DNA of 64,000 nucleotides. It comes from Trachythela sp. YZ-2020 (lineage: Eukaryota; Cnidaria; Anthozoa; Malacalcyonacea; Clavulariidae). Made by a program: the position numbers and the translations under genes. Below are positions 50,201 through 60,559 of the stretch, one piece after another. The stretch's first letter is position 1; each line of letters starts with the position of its first letter. The DNA lies in assembly GCA_016169945.1 (NCBI GenBank), contig JADLSH010000036.1:558001-622000 (forward strand), read 5' to 3'. The notes beneath the pieces are model-generated. The model was given only the letters and a program-made list of their open reading frames with translations, did not search any database and had not been told where the DNA came from.

Positions 50201-50273
50201 CTGGATCTTCTCTCGTTTTTTTGAATAGGAAAGCTTCCATTGATGGTTGCTTTTTCCGTTTCTTATCGGCCAT
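47258..50273 (-). pseudogene. hAT transposase, ZMYM1/TTF-type zinc-finger family
   Basis: Exon 1 (50273-50199) reads MADKKRKKQPSMEAFLFKK, with a GTAAGTAG donor. Exon 2 is about 49904-49757 and exon 3 about 49604-49460. Exon 4 (49315-47258) holds the TTF-type zinc finger (WYSRFDWLDYS, AFCYPCRKF, HERSETHK), the catalytic RNase H-like region (ALIDESKDTAKREELAI, SLGADGASVMSG, HCTAHRLNLVV) and the C-terminal hAT dimerisation block (TSTASVERAFSAMNRV, KIRSRI, LEDLLCI). A one-base frame change near 48236 splits exon 4, so this copy is probably inactive unless it is a sequencing error. Otherwise the gene is almost complete, about 800 aa. Confidence 0.85.
50015..50090. repeat. Perfect 36-bp hairpin palindrome with 4-nt loop
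   Basis: Arms 50015-50050 and 50055-50090 are exact reverse complements, joined by GCCA. It lies in the first intron of the hAT transposase gene. Perfect arms suggest recent origin or a maintained hairpin. Confidence 0.9.
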
Positions 50274-51234
50274 TATTTAGTTCTTACAGCACTTAACAGG
50301 GCCGTATCCAGAGATAATTTGGGATAATTTCACTAGTCTACACAGCTTAATTAATAAACTTGTGAATTTTTTTATACAATAGTAAGAATATTAAAATACA
50401 ATAAAAATTTACATCTTTCCACGCTCGAACGAATACTCGATTGATTTTTCTCCCCCGAACCTGCGTTCCTTGTGGTCAGCATATCACAAGAAACGGAAGG
50501 TAAGTACTTGATCTTATCGTATTATGAGATCTGACTAGCGTCGCAGACCATACAACGTTTTATTACGTTTTCTTTTTCTACTGGCATTGGTGAGTGCCTA
50601 ATTTAGCTGTTTTAATTAAATGACTGGAAAGAAAACTCAGTTTCTACTTTCTAGTATAATTAGTTTTATGTTGATTTCATGTTCTTTTGAATTAATGTCA
50701 TTTATGATTTTTGGGGGACCAGTTCGGGATCCCAAACCGGGGTTACACTACAGTAAACCAGTTAATGGAGCGATTATTTATTATGCCGAAAATTAGGGGG
50801 GTTGAAATTTTTTTTGGAGGGGTGAACATTTTGTTTGGGGGGATTATAACTAAAATTTGGGGGGGTAGCACCCCCCTGCACCCCCCAAGAAAATCCGTCT
50901 ATGCAGCAAACTCACTCATCGAGGTTCTTGGCCTTTTGAGCTACTCGCAACAGGCAGGAATTATTGTTCTGATAAGCATGTTTTAGTCTGGTCGGGGATT
51001 GGCTGGACCATAAGGTTTTAGAAAATTCGGTGGAAAATGACTAAATAATTTTGTTCCAGCTGGAGAGATATAGGAGTTGACGGATTTCGAGATCTCTGGT
51101 TGTACATCTATATTGTGAAGAACAATAGAGTAATTAACGTTATTTAGTGAGAGAAAATATGAGCTCGCGAATTGAGCAAAATTTAACGGTATCACTTGGA
51201 TTCAGACTATTACTGTTGTGTTTTGCATAAAGGT

Positions 51235-53002
51235 TGTGACTGGTTTGAAATAGCAACGAAGCAACATATGCTCACCCAGGTGGGATGTTGTCAATATCAC
51301 ACCAAAGTGCAGCTTTAGGCAATGTCTGCGCCTGAGCTTTGCACATCGTGTTTGCATAAGCTAAGCGTAGTGGGTACAGTGTAACGTTCTGGCTGTTTTT
51401 GGCTCATTGTTACTGGGTAAACAGGCACCAATTTTCCGCTTGTTATTGAAGAATAATTGTCCGATTTTGCACAGTGTAGATGGTGCCTGTTTGCCCATGA
51501 ACAACATTGTTCTGTTTGTCCCTGTTTTGCGTTATCATAACGCGCATGCCATAATATACATTAGTGTTGATTCCGTGTTCATTGTTATCAAATGTAACTG
51601 TGGCAACAGGTTGTGTGTTGGCAAAGAAAGTAGCAATGACTAAGTTATTGATTTGTTGCGCAGCCTTGTTCGTATAAGTTAACACAGTAATATCAGGGTT
51701 TGCCTGGAACATTTGCATGATGCAATTTGAATTGGTTACACCATCGGGACATATAACCCTTTGTGCTTGAATTTCATCTAGTATAGTTTGTGTGGTATCC
51801 AGTGACGAATATTATTTTAAAATTTTAAGTATTCGTTGTCCTCTACACGGTGTTGTTCAGTTAACTGGAAATGGTTTGTAGATGTAACAAAGTTAGGATT
51901 ATTTAGCGGATTGCAAACAGGAACAATACGTTTTCCGTCATTGGTAAATGGCTGCTGCTGCGCTCCATCACCACAAACTAAGAGAACTGGACGAAACAAC
52001 AATTTTGAAACTGTCATCAGTTATCAAAATTCCCAGTTATCAAAGTTGGTCTTTGCCATGCAATGGTAGACTGAAATGGGAAGGCTGATCAGCGTGTGTA
52101 ATGTTAATGCCACAAGTTTCGTCTGAGTATTCGTCTAATGATCTATGCGATAGTATTGGCGTCTTTGGAAAACAGCATTTAATGCTTTAATGAATTACTC
52201 CTAAAACAGTATTAAACTATACTAGGAGGATTTAACTAATTAACACATATAATTATTATATCCCTGAGAACTGCTGCTTGTTTTGCGTCCAGTAGTGCGT
52301 GTTCCTGTAATGGCATGTGGGGATTTAGAAACTGAGTTGGATGAACTATTTGCATTTGAGTTAAGTAAAACATATCACAGAAAGACCTGAATACACGTTG
52401 CTATTGTTTTCATATGTGTGTCTTTATGGCATTGTAGAGTTAAAAAATAGGTAAATTGTTCTTGGTTAGTCCAGAAGTTTGGAAAATTATGGACAGCTTG
52501 TGCAAAAGATTGCAGTGTTGTTGTGGGATGTTTTCATGATTTGGATGGCGAGTTGCTGCCACATTACGATGAGGTAAATGCAATAGCGTATACTGAAAAA
52601 ATACTCCTTGTTAAATATGGAATAAGTTTTCGCTCCACGCAATGTTGAACCTTCTTTGTTTGGCTTCAGAGTAGCTTTTGTATGATCAACATGCCTAAGC
52701 CATTGGAGAAGTGTTAATTGCTCGAATTCAGGCCGTCTTTGGCAATATTTTTGGGCTATTTTGTCTTCGGAGACTTTGTCACTCGTAGGAACAGTGTATC
52801 TTTTCGTTCTACTACATGACCATGCAATCTTTGTTGAGGAAAGAGAAAACCACATTTCGGTCTCAGCGGGCTGCTTATAGATATCGTATTGCAGCCTGCC
52901 TACCTTACAGTTTATAGGAGTGTAGACTGTCAATATGTGTGTCGTCATGAAACTTACATTGCCTAACAACATGGTTGCGCCATCTGTGGTTTGATAATCC
53001 AT
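51235..53002 (-). pseudogene. Helitron A: Rep/linker and Pif1-like helicase remnants
   Basis: Minus-strand pieces in order: a linker region (53002-52487) with LTLLQWLRHVDHTK, helicase middle (52017-51817) with LVCGDGAQQQPF and FQLTEQHRVEDNEYLKF, then 51718-51443 with DITVLTYTNKAAQQINNL and VMITQNRDKQNNVVHGQTG, then a further in-frame stretch to about 51240 with PLRLAYANTMCKAQAQTL. These are Pif1-family motifs of the Helitron helicase, which with the Rep nuclease drives rolling-circle transposition. Frame breaks and losses show decay. Family X copy 2 starts about 150 bp downstream. Confidence 0.75.
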
Positions 53003-53361
53003 CGAACTCTTAAGGGCCAGAGAATTTTTCTTATTTCTAGAAAATAATTATTGGGCAACTTTTCTAGAAATAAGAAAAAGTTTCAGCAAGTTTATACATG
53101 CCACAGGCATTATGAAGTTAAGTTAATGAAACAAGCATTCGGATAAAAAGGTAAAGTTGTGCAAAGTTCGTTTATCTTTGAACAGTTACATCAGGTCAGG
53201 TACAAAGGTCAGCCTTTGAAACGCGTGACCATACACGTGTAAAGCGCCAGGCAAGTATAACAATTAACCATTGTCAAACACTTCCTCTCTTGCGGCGAAA
53301 AAGTTTGATTTAAATTCCACCCACCCACCCTTCAATGATTTTGCACCACTTTATCATAGTT

Positions 53362-53377
53362 TATATATATATATATA

Positions 53378-53408
<31 letters not shown>

Positions 53409-53412
53409 TGTA
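53362..53412. repeat. AT dinucleotide microsatellite
   Basis: TATATATA runs flank an A9 block. Together they generate a spurious Tyr/Ile ORF. Just upstream, 53022-53085 holds a short palindrome (TTTTTCTTATTTCTAGAAAA and its inverse). Confidence 0.85.
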
Positions 53413-53986
53413 ATATATACAAACCGCACAAGAGGTCTTTATCAGATTTAAAACATCGAGGCGCAGCCGAGTGTTTTAGATCTGATAAACGCCAAACTGT
53501 AAGGTTTGTATATGACTTCGAAAATGACTCGTTTTGTACGCTCACTGGCGTTGGAATTTTGAAGATTGATGTTATCTACGCTGTAAAAATTGAAGGAGAA
53601 ATTTGAGCAAGTCTATATCAAATATATAGATCCGCTACGGGTCATGAGTTTCCTTTGTATTTTGCCTATGAATAATTAATGAATTTTAGAAGTAATATAT
53701 AATAATCTGTATATAGCATTTTGTTATACTGTGTCATGGGCCATTATCAAGAATCTCATGGACTGCAATGGGTGCAGTGTTAACTGAATTATGGAGAGTT
53801 CCTAGTGAATTATGTTACTTATGTCCATGTTCTGTAATGCATACTATAAATTAGAATTGACTTTGCAAGTCTGTTTTATAAAAATTTTGATTTTTGGGGA
53901 TGGAGTGCTCCCAAAGGTCACCCTCAACCCCATAGACTCACAAATCGGTGTACTATACAGTTGAAATATTAGATTAAAGTAGATCA

Positions 53987-54546
53987 TGTCCAACATGGGG
54001 ACCATTACCCCCTGAGGATATTAATTGCACCAGAGTCCAACATGGGGACCAATACCCCCTAAGGACATCAATTACACTAGAGTCCAACATGGGGACCAAT
54101 ACCCCCTGAGGACATTAACCGCACCAGAGTCCAACATGGGGACCACTACCCCCTGAGGACATTAATTGCACCAGAGTCCAACACGGGGACCAATACCCCC
54201 TGAGGACATCAATTACATTAGAGTCCAACATGGGGACCAATACCCCCTGAGGATATTAATTGCACCAGAGTCCAACATGGGGACCAATACCCCCTGAGGA
54301 TATTAATTGCACCAGAGTCCAACATGGGGACCAATACCCCCTGAGGGTATTAATTGTACTAGTGTCCAACATGGGGACCAATACCCCCTGAGGACATCAA
54401 TTTTACACTAGAGTCCAACATGGGGACCAATACCCCCTGAGGACATTAATTGTACTGGAGTCCAACATGGGGACCAATACCTCCTGAGGACATTAATTAC
54501 ACTAGAGTCCAACATGGGGACCACTACCCCCTGAGGACATTAATTA
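53987..54546. repeat. Minisatellite, 12 copies of a ~46-bp unit
   Basis: I count 12 units beginning TCCAACATGGGGACC, followed by AATACCCCCTGAGGACAT and a variable AATTGCACCAGAG part. Units are 45-49 bp and differ at a few positions. Each contains GGGG and CCCCC 8 bp apart, so each can fold as a small hairpin. There are no unique spacers, so it is not a CRISPR. It lies between Helitron A and family X copy 3, and no frame is kept open through it. Confidence 0.9.
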
Positions 54547-55104
54547 GTTTAAACAATGAGTCTGTGGGGTGACGCTTTGGCCTCAGTTTAAAGTATAATC
54601 GTAGCATTTCTCCCCAACAACCCTTCTCCCACAACATTGTGTGTACTTATTGTCTCTGAATTGTTTTAAATATTATTAACTAACCGAATTGGAGCATTAA
54701 TAAAGCATTTTCTTGAAATAAGAAATATATTCTTAATAAGAAAATTTTACTTACCCACGGGACAAAACTAGAAAAAGTTCTTGAATTTAAATCTCGCTAA
54801 GAAAATAATTCTAGTTTATCCGGTGTGGGATGAAACTAAAATATTTTTTCAGTTTGGTAGCTACTAAAAACAATAAAGAAAAAACAATTAGAATGTTTTA
54901 ATGTTTTTCAAACCTCTTCAACAACCTATAAATATTGATCGAGACCATTAAAATGTTAGTATGTAACATATGTGAACCCAGACTTGTTCAAAGGTAGAAT
55001 TGTTCTAGAAGAAAGAAAATTATTGTAATAATGAAATAAATGGATTTCATTAACCACATGGCACATTCTGTATTTATTGAAAGCATAATAACTTACTTCA
55101 GTTA

Positions 55105-57385
55105 CATCCTTAAAGAAAGAATATCTCTCAAGAACTTTAGCCGGCCGCAAGGATCTTGGCGTCTCCTCCACAAATCTTCTCCTCGGTTTAAAGTCCAGGT
55201 TTAAATATTGGTTGATAACTGCTTTGTTCGGCTTCTTTTTCTTCTGCTCTTTCTGAAGTGCACTATACTGCCTTTCAGAGATATCCTGTGATGGTGGTCC
55301 TGTGTCCTCATGGTTTGTTTCCTTTTGGTCATGCTTTTACATTTGATCTTGGACATTTACTTTAATAAATAAATAAATTTCTGGCTATAGTATTTGTGTA
55401 GGATTACCTTTGGGATGTATTATTATATTATGTTATGGGATTTACCTGACTGTATAATATAGCATTATACATACATAGCCTAACCACATTCTTTTGGAAA
55501 CAGACAGAATCAAATTTATGTAAGACTGAATAAAATTCAAAGGAAATCAAAGAATTCAGTCGAGGCTATGTGTGTTTAATGCTGCAAATTGTCTTTTCAG
55601 AGTGAGAAAGCACTGCACTACCAATCTGCCCAAAACTAAGGTAGCAATGAAACTCCAGGTGTGACTCGGGAGCAGATCCCCCTGATGACGAGCTTTAGGG
55701 TTTGCCAGTAACTTCAGGTTTAGATAGGTAGCTCCAGTGCCTCCAAATTATTTTTAGTGGCTCCAAATTATTTTTAGTTCCCCCAAATTATTTTTAGTGC
55801 CCACAAATTATTTTTGGAGTTAACCTGTAAACTCCAGAATTCTTAATTGAACCAAGTTTAAAGCGGACATTTAAATTTTGGAGTTAGTGTATATAGCTCC
55901 ATAGCTCCCTAACTTCATTAACACCACCACAAAACATGTTTTTGTTCATTACTCTGGATTCAAGTAAATTATTGTGTTTTTTCATTGGGGTGATCTAAAT
56001 GTTGTTCCTAAATCTATACTTGAGGGATGATACCATTAGCCAACTAATCATCATAAATCCACTAGTAAATTACAGATACTTGTTAGAAATACACACCTGG
56101 CTCAGGAACATCTTTCTTTAGACGCTTAATGCCTCTTGAACGAACTTTTCCTTGGGTCGCTTTGGTGGTCTTGAGTTGTACATGCGCATCTTGAGTCTAT
56201 TCAAGACAAAAAGCTGCAACATTGCAATTCTCAATAAGGCACTAGGTGGGCCTAAAATAGATATATAAAACAGTTAGATGGGCAACCATGAGACAAATAT
56301 GTTCCCGGTACAAAATGTATACTTACATGTAAATTGTTTCTTTGATACTCATTCAAACCCTGTTACTCGTCCTCTGAAACACTTGAAACAGTCTTCTCCA
56401 GTTTCCCCTTGAACTTGAATTTTCTTTAAACAAGGATATCTACGGATATCTTGTAACTCAGAGTTGTTTGGTTCCCTTGGAATGGGCAATCAATGCAACT
56501 CCGATCTAATGTTTGACAATTGAGATCTCATTAATCTGCTGAACCACTCAGTGCATCAGACATGCTATCGTTTTTGGCAACATAGCCCACTGTCACAGTA
56601 CACAACAAAGGCTGGAGATGGTTGGGATTTCACCAATCTCTCCGGTCCTCCTCTAAGAAATATGCCGATGTCCCATGTATGAAAAGATTCGATGTGAGAA
56701 ATGGATGTTCTATCAGTGGAAGACGCCGACGCTGGAGCACCGGAGACGCACATTGACGTCAGCATCTTTTGCATGGAGGTTATGGTCTTGGCCGCTTTGA
56801 ACTCTACTGCCTCGGGACTCTCGTTTACTAATTTTGTACTGTATTGTTGAGGGTTCGTCACCAACCCGCGCATTTCTCTTAGCTGTGCGATGAACACGAA
56901 CAACGCAGCTGATTCTTGCATCCAACGACTGAGAGACGTGTCAAGGTCATGATTAGCGAAACACCACCGCATCACTTGATAAATTGTGCCATCAATTAAG
57001 TCACTCTCTTTGAATATTTCCCAATTTGCACGTAAAGCCTGAACCGCTTCACTCATGGCGATTTTCGGCCTCGTCGTCCATTCCCAGTTTTTTGCGTTGA
57101 GTTTTTCTAGGAAATCCTGCTGGTTGTAGTGGAGTTGTGCATCGTAGGGTCGAAGAAAATAATGGTGAAAATGTTTGAAGAAATTGACTTTATTCGGAGA
57201 TCATCGCATTACGTGGGCGAAGGTACCACTCATGAGACTGTGTTGGCTCTTTTATTCAATTCTCCCTGGTCATGTGCTGCGTGAGATCTTCCACATGGTT
57301 GTAGGAAGTTTCCGGGGAACTGCTTAAAATATCCTACTGATTTTGGTTTATCAGCGGTTGCTTTAGCTTGTTTTTACATCTGTGG
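55105..57385 (-). pseudogene. Family X copy 3, multi-exon with doubled N-terminal block
   Basis: After an acceptor (CCCCACAG) at about 57385, a first N-terminal block reads KPKSVGYFKQFPGNFLQP and, one frame on, SHEWYLRPRNAMISE, then a stop. A second block follows at once: NFFKHFHHYFLRPYDAQ, WEWTTRPKIAMSEAVQAL. The middle continues to about 56630 with ESAALFVFIAQL, LVTNPQQYSTKLV and MQKMLTSMCVSGAP, closed by a GTGAAAT donor. Further exons: 56218-56100 (KTTKATQGKVRSRGIKRLKK) and about 55335-55105 (KEQKKKKPNKAVINQYLNL, RFVEETPRSLRP, YSFFKDVTE), the latter with a GTAAGTT donor. The second block and the later exons are open, so an active gene cannot be excluded. The function is unknown. Confidence 0.5.
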
Positions 57386-57536
57386 GGTAAACATGGAAAG
57401 GATGAAGGTGTTATTTTAAGTTGTTAATATCGACACAAGTTATCTATTACTACCTGTTACATACCTGTACGGGAGTGGTAGTATGGAACCAGGGTGGGAA
57501 GGGTTGGGATTTACAACAGAAGCTAGTTTCACAAGG

Positions 57537-57540
<4 letters not shown>

Positions 57541-57576
<36 letters not shown>

Positions 57577-58075
57577 TTTATTTACCCACGGTACTATTTC
57601 ACTATAAGGTTAAGAATATTTACAAAGTCGAAAAGTGATCTTCCAATAGGCCGTGTACATTAGATATACAAAAGAAATATATTACAACAATGGAATTAAT
57701 TATTAAAGCTTATGTGAAGTAGAAGTTAGAAATAGCATGCTAAATTACACACTATTTGAAGCTAAATTACTTTTGAAAGATGTTAACGTACCCAATCTTT
57801 TCAGATTAGGTGGTAAATTGTTCCAAGCCACTGCGCCTCTATATGAAAACGATTTTTTACAAAAGTTTGTATTTGGCTTCGGAGGCACAAAATTGAAATT
57901 GGCCTGTCTCGTTTCATAACCATGTACCATACTTGTTTTGGTAAATAGGTCGATTAGATAGTCGGGTACCATGTTATTATTTACCTGATACATTATGGTA
58001 CATAATTGATTGTTTCCTCTTACACTGAGATTTGATTTTAGAATAACTTTTGGAAATAAAAACATTTTCAAACTT
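57541..58075 (-). mobile_element. CR1/L2-like LINE 3' end with (ATT)n tail
   Basis: The minus-strand frame 58071-57745 reads LSVRGNNQLCTIMYQVNNN, GYETRQANFNFVPP, SFSYRGAVAWNNLP and TLTSFKSNLA, the end of a CR1/L2-type reverse transcriptase. A UTR and an (AAT)n microsatellite at 57541-57573 follow as the element tail. It is truncated at its 5' side. Confidence 0.8.
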
Positions 58076-58158
58076 ATAAAAACATTTGGGATACTTGTAA
58101 AGCGCTATTGAGCTTTTGGAAATAGCGCAATATAAATTGTATTATTATTATTATTCTT
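58076..58158 (+). mobile_element. LINE/SINE 3' tail on the plus strand
   Basis: GTAAAGCGCTATTGAGCTTTTGGAAATAGCGC, a hairpin, is followed by AATATAAATTG and (TATTAT)n. This is the standard 3' end of many L2/CR1-like LINEs and their SINEs. Confidence 0.65.
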
Positions 58159-59070
58159 GGTAACAGAGCGGTCGATTGTTCATGAAACATTCGATGTCCA
58201 GTAAAAGTTCTTCATATTTGAGAAGAGCCCGTCCAACCACTTTTGATAAACTATCTTTCATAATACCGACCATTCTTTCGTAGAATCCGCCCCACCATGG
58301 GGCTCTGGCGAGATTGAAAATCCATTTGATTCGTTGTGTATTCAAATAGTTAAGCAAGTCCTCATTCCGAGTAAGCATATCCAGCCATTGATTGGTGGCT
58401 TTGAAGGTCGAGGCGTTATCACTTACCACTGTGTCGGGCGTACCACGTCTAGCAACAAACTCTTTCAAGGTTCTTTTGAATTCTTCCGCAGTCATGTAGG
58501 ATGTGGCGCGTAGAAGCTTTCGGTAGCTAAACGTTTTACGCATCTTGTCGATTATCTCTTGATCTTAATCAACCTCGGTCTGGGTCAGGGTACTTGGAGT
58601 GATTTTCTCTTCAACCACTGCACGGCTCTCAGGAAGAGCATTTTGTAAATGAGATTCCGTGTTTTAAATAAAGTTACATGCATACATTCTTTGGTCTCGG
58701 AGATTTCTGGTTGTTTTGGCCATTGATCACGGGAAGAAAGCCATACAGGGCCCTTGAACCACAGGTCTGCAAGCTTACCTTGCATTGATCCATGTCACTC
58801 GGGTTGTCTTTCATTGGAACATAAAGCCATTTCACTTCACTCATTTCGGTTATCTGTTTCACACGATTTCGCACGAAAACCGACCATGTCCCCCTGTTAG
58901 CAAGCCAGTGCAGCACGGTGACGCTGTCTACCCAGTTGTTTACAGTCTGTATGTTAATGTTTTCCAGCGCTTTGATCACATTGCTGTGTAACTTAGCGAG
59001 TGTTAACGCACCAACAAGTTCCAACATAACAGCAATTAGTAAATATATTAAAGGAAATATGACTAAATTA
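58151..59070 (-). pseudogene. BEL/Pao retrotransposon pol fragment: RNase H and integrase
   Basis: The minus strand carries an RNase H-like part (59070-58790) with ELVGALTLAKLH, WVDSVTVLHWLANRG and VRNRVKQITEM, WLYVPMKDNPSD. After a damaged stretch comes an integrase part (58543-58151) with RRGTPDTVVSDNASTF, RIKWIFNLARAPWWGGFYER, and ECFMNNRPL. Motif order and the APWWGGFYER signature are typical for BEL/Pao. Reverse transcriptase, protease, Gag and LTRs are not visible. It is a dead fragment between the LINE and family X copy 4. Confidence 0.85.
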
Positions 59071-59160
59071 AACATGTTTCTCTTTGCTACTGTACGATTA
59101 AACCACATTGTTTTCTCCTTTTTAGTGTTCATTTATTCCCTGAGGATTGCCTGTTCTCAA

Positions 59161-60436
59161 TTAAATGAACATGTATATAACAACAACGCAATATTTAAAA
59201 GGCAACATCCATGTGTAAAAGTTTGTTATTGTCCTATTTTGTTTGGAACTTGTTTTTTCTTTTCTCTTTTGCAGAAATTGGTTTAAAAGCTCCTCCTCGG
59301 CGCTTGCCTCGTCCTTTCCTCGCTTTCTCTTTTTGCTCTCAGGAGGCGCTGTTAAAGGTTTTTTCCCTTCAGCTTTTGTCATCTCTTTTTTTCACTCTTG
59401 TCAGGCGATGTTGATCTTATCTTCTTCGTTGTCTTTTGCGCCTTTTGCTCTTTTGTGGGCATAGTTGGCTGGATAGGTGTTTTTGAAGTTCCTGGTTCGG
59501 TTGCCATGGCTTTTGGTGGGGGTGATGGATGTTTACGTACTTTGGTCGATACCGTACGTTTAGCCGATTTGTGTGATTGCTTCTTTTTTTCTTGGCAAAA
59601 CTTGTAGAAGCGCCATTGCTTGATGAATCTGTGGTGGATGAGTGTGACTGTGACGGATCTGATACAGATGATTGACTGTTTGAAACAGACAAGTCTTCAT
59701 CTGATGTACTTGAAGACTCTGGTCCACTTTCGCTTCGCTGTGACGACTTGGATAGACTTTGTAATTTCTTCATCAAACTTCGTTTCGACGGGGAGGAAGA
59801 AGAGTGGAAATCCGAGGAGGCATCCTTCGATCCACTATTGCACATGGTGATTAGCATTTCTTTTGGGGCTTTCAAATCTTTTTTCTTCTTGAAGTTCTGA
59901 CATGGCTTGTCATCACATACCAGGCGATCTGCGTAGCCTTCCGGATCGGATAGATTGTTTTGCGCTACCATGTAATGAATTGACATTAGGAACATTGCTC
60001 CACCGATTTTTAAGTGTTCCTTCATGAGCTGGTCAATTCCGGAATCTTCATCATACACCATTGTTAGAATCTTTGTCACGACTTCCTCGTCAGGTTTACC
60101 ATCAGTTTTGGTGTTGAGACGATCCATTGGTGCGAGGTATCTCTCAAATTTCTTCAGAGATCGTTTCATGCTGTTTGTATCGAATTGCGGCCACTCGAGG
60201 TTGTTTAACAGAGCGATGTTTTCATGCATGGTCTGACAGAATTCAGACATTGCAAAATGTGGTCTGAGAAGCCATTCACAACAATTCGGCCAGGTTCGTT
60301 TGACCAATGTGGCATCACTTGGCGGATCGTTGGTCTCGCCGTAGGGCCTGAGGAAATTCCCAGGGAAATGAAAGAAGAAACCGACGCCTTTCGGTTTTTT
60401 TCGGGGTGCTTTTGCTGTACTTTTTTGCCTAAACAT
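59161..60436 (-). pseudogene. Family X copy 4 (most complete)
   Basis: The minus-strand ORF 60436-59417 starts at an ATG right after an acceptor-like TTTTCAG. Blocks in order: basic start KAPRKKPKGVGFFF, FPGNFLRPYG (about residues 26-35), NCCEWLLRPHFAMSEF (55-70), a helical middle with LKKFERYLAPMDRL and VTKILTMVYDEDS, KIGGAMFLMSIHYMVAQ, LSDPEGYADRLV, KEMLITMCNSG (about 205), then a Ser-rich and Lys-rich tail. Near 59590 an A-rich run may hide a one-base shift, because another frame continues with Lys/Pro-rich sequence to 59161 (KKRKRGKDEASAEEELL). I recognise no known domain. The basic tail suggests a nuclear or nucleic-acid role, which is inference. Confidence 0.6.
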
Positions 60437-60559
60437 CTGAAAATTAAAAATATATACTTGTAATCATATGGTATACATGACAGATTTGTTGTTGTGTCCT
60501 GACTTGTTGGTCTTGTACATGTCTAATGTATGGGATTATACTTTACAGGGTTTCAAATG

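Larger units (their letters stand above)
46436..50903. mobile_element. 4.47-kb hAT transposon
   Basis: The ends CATAGACGGATTTTC (46436-46450) and its inverse (50889-50903) are exact over 15 bp. Flanking octamers CTGCAAAC (46428-46435) and CAGCAAAC (50904-50911) match at 7 of 8, the hAT duplication length. GGGGGGTGC-rich subterminal DNA occurs at both ends. It carries its own transposase gene on the minus strand, and a later MITE sits at its left end. It is inserted in family X copy 2. Confidence 0.85.
45763..51195 (-). pseudogene. Family X copy 2, split by a hAT insertion
   Basis: The N-terminal part (51080-50904) reads FSHFPPNFLKPYGPANP, then CCE, stop, LKRPRTSMSEF. The hAT element 46436-50903 then interrupts it. 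The remainder (46435-45763) continues with a helical stretch (TIYTLLETFYDDSHLL), GGIHYMLAWDLMSHPNEYAEK-like sequence, ERRSVQAFLEYLIDTC, and a Ser/Thr-rich then Lys/Arg-rich tail (KSRKRKVSEENK, LPKRRK). There is a TAG where copy 4 has Trp, and a frame change near 46270. Homology on both sides of the hAT element proves that X was there before it. The Helitron helicase ends just upstream (about 51240). Confidence 0.65.

Noticed and set aside
50700..50900. GGGGGG-rich ORF near 50.8 kb
   Set aside because: It is subterminal hAT sequence (GGGGGGTAGCACCCCCC) translated in one frame.
53987..54546. CRISPR-like regular repeat array
   Set aside because: Units are contiguous and near-identical, with no unique spacers, and the DNA is eukaryotic. 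It is a minisatellite.
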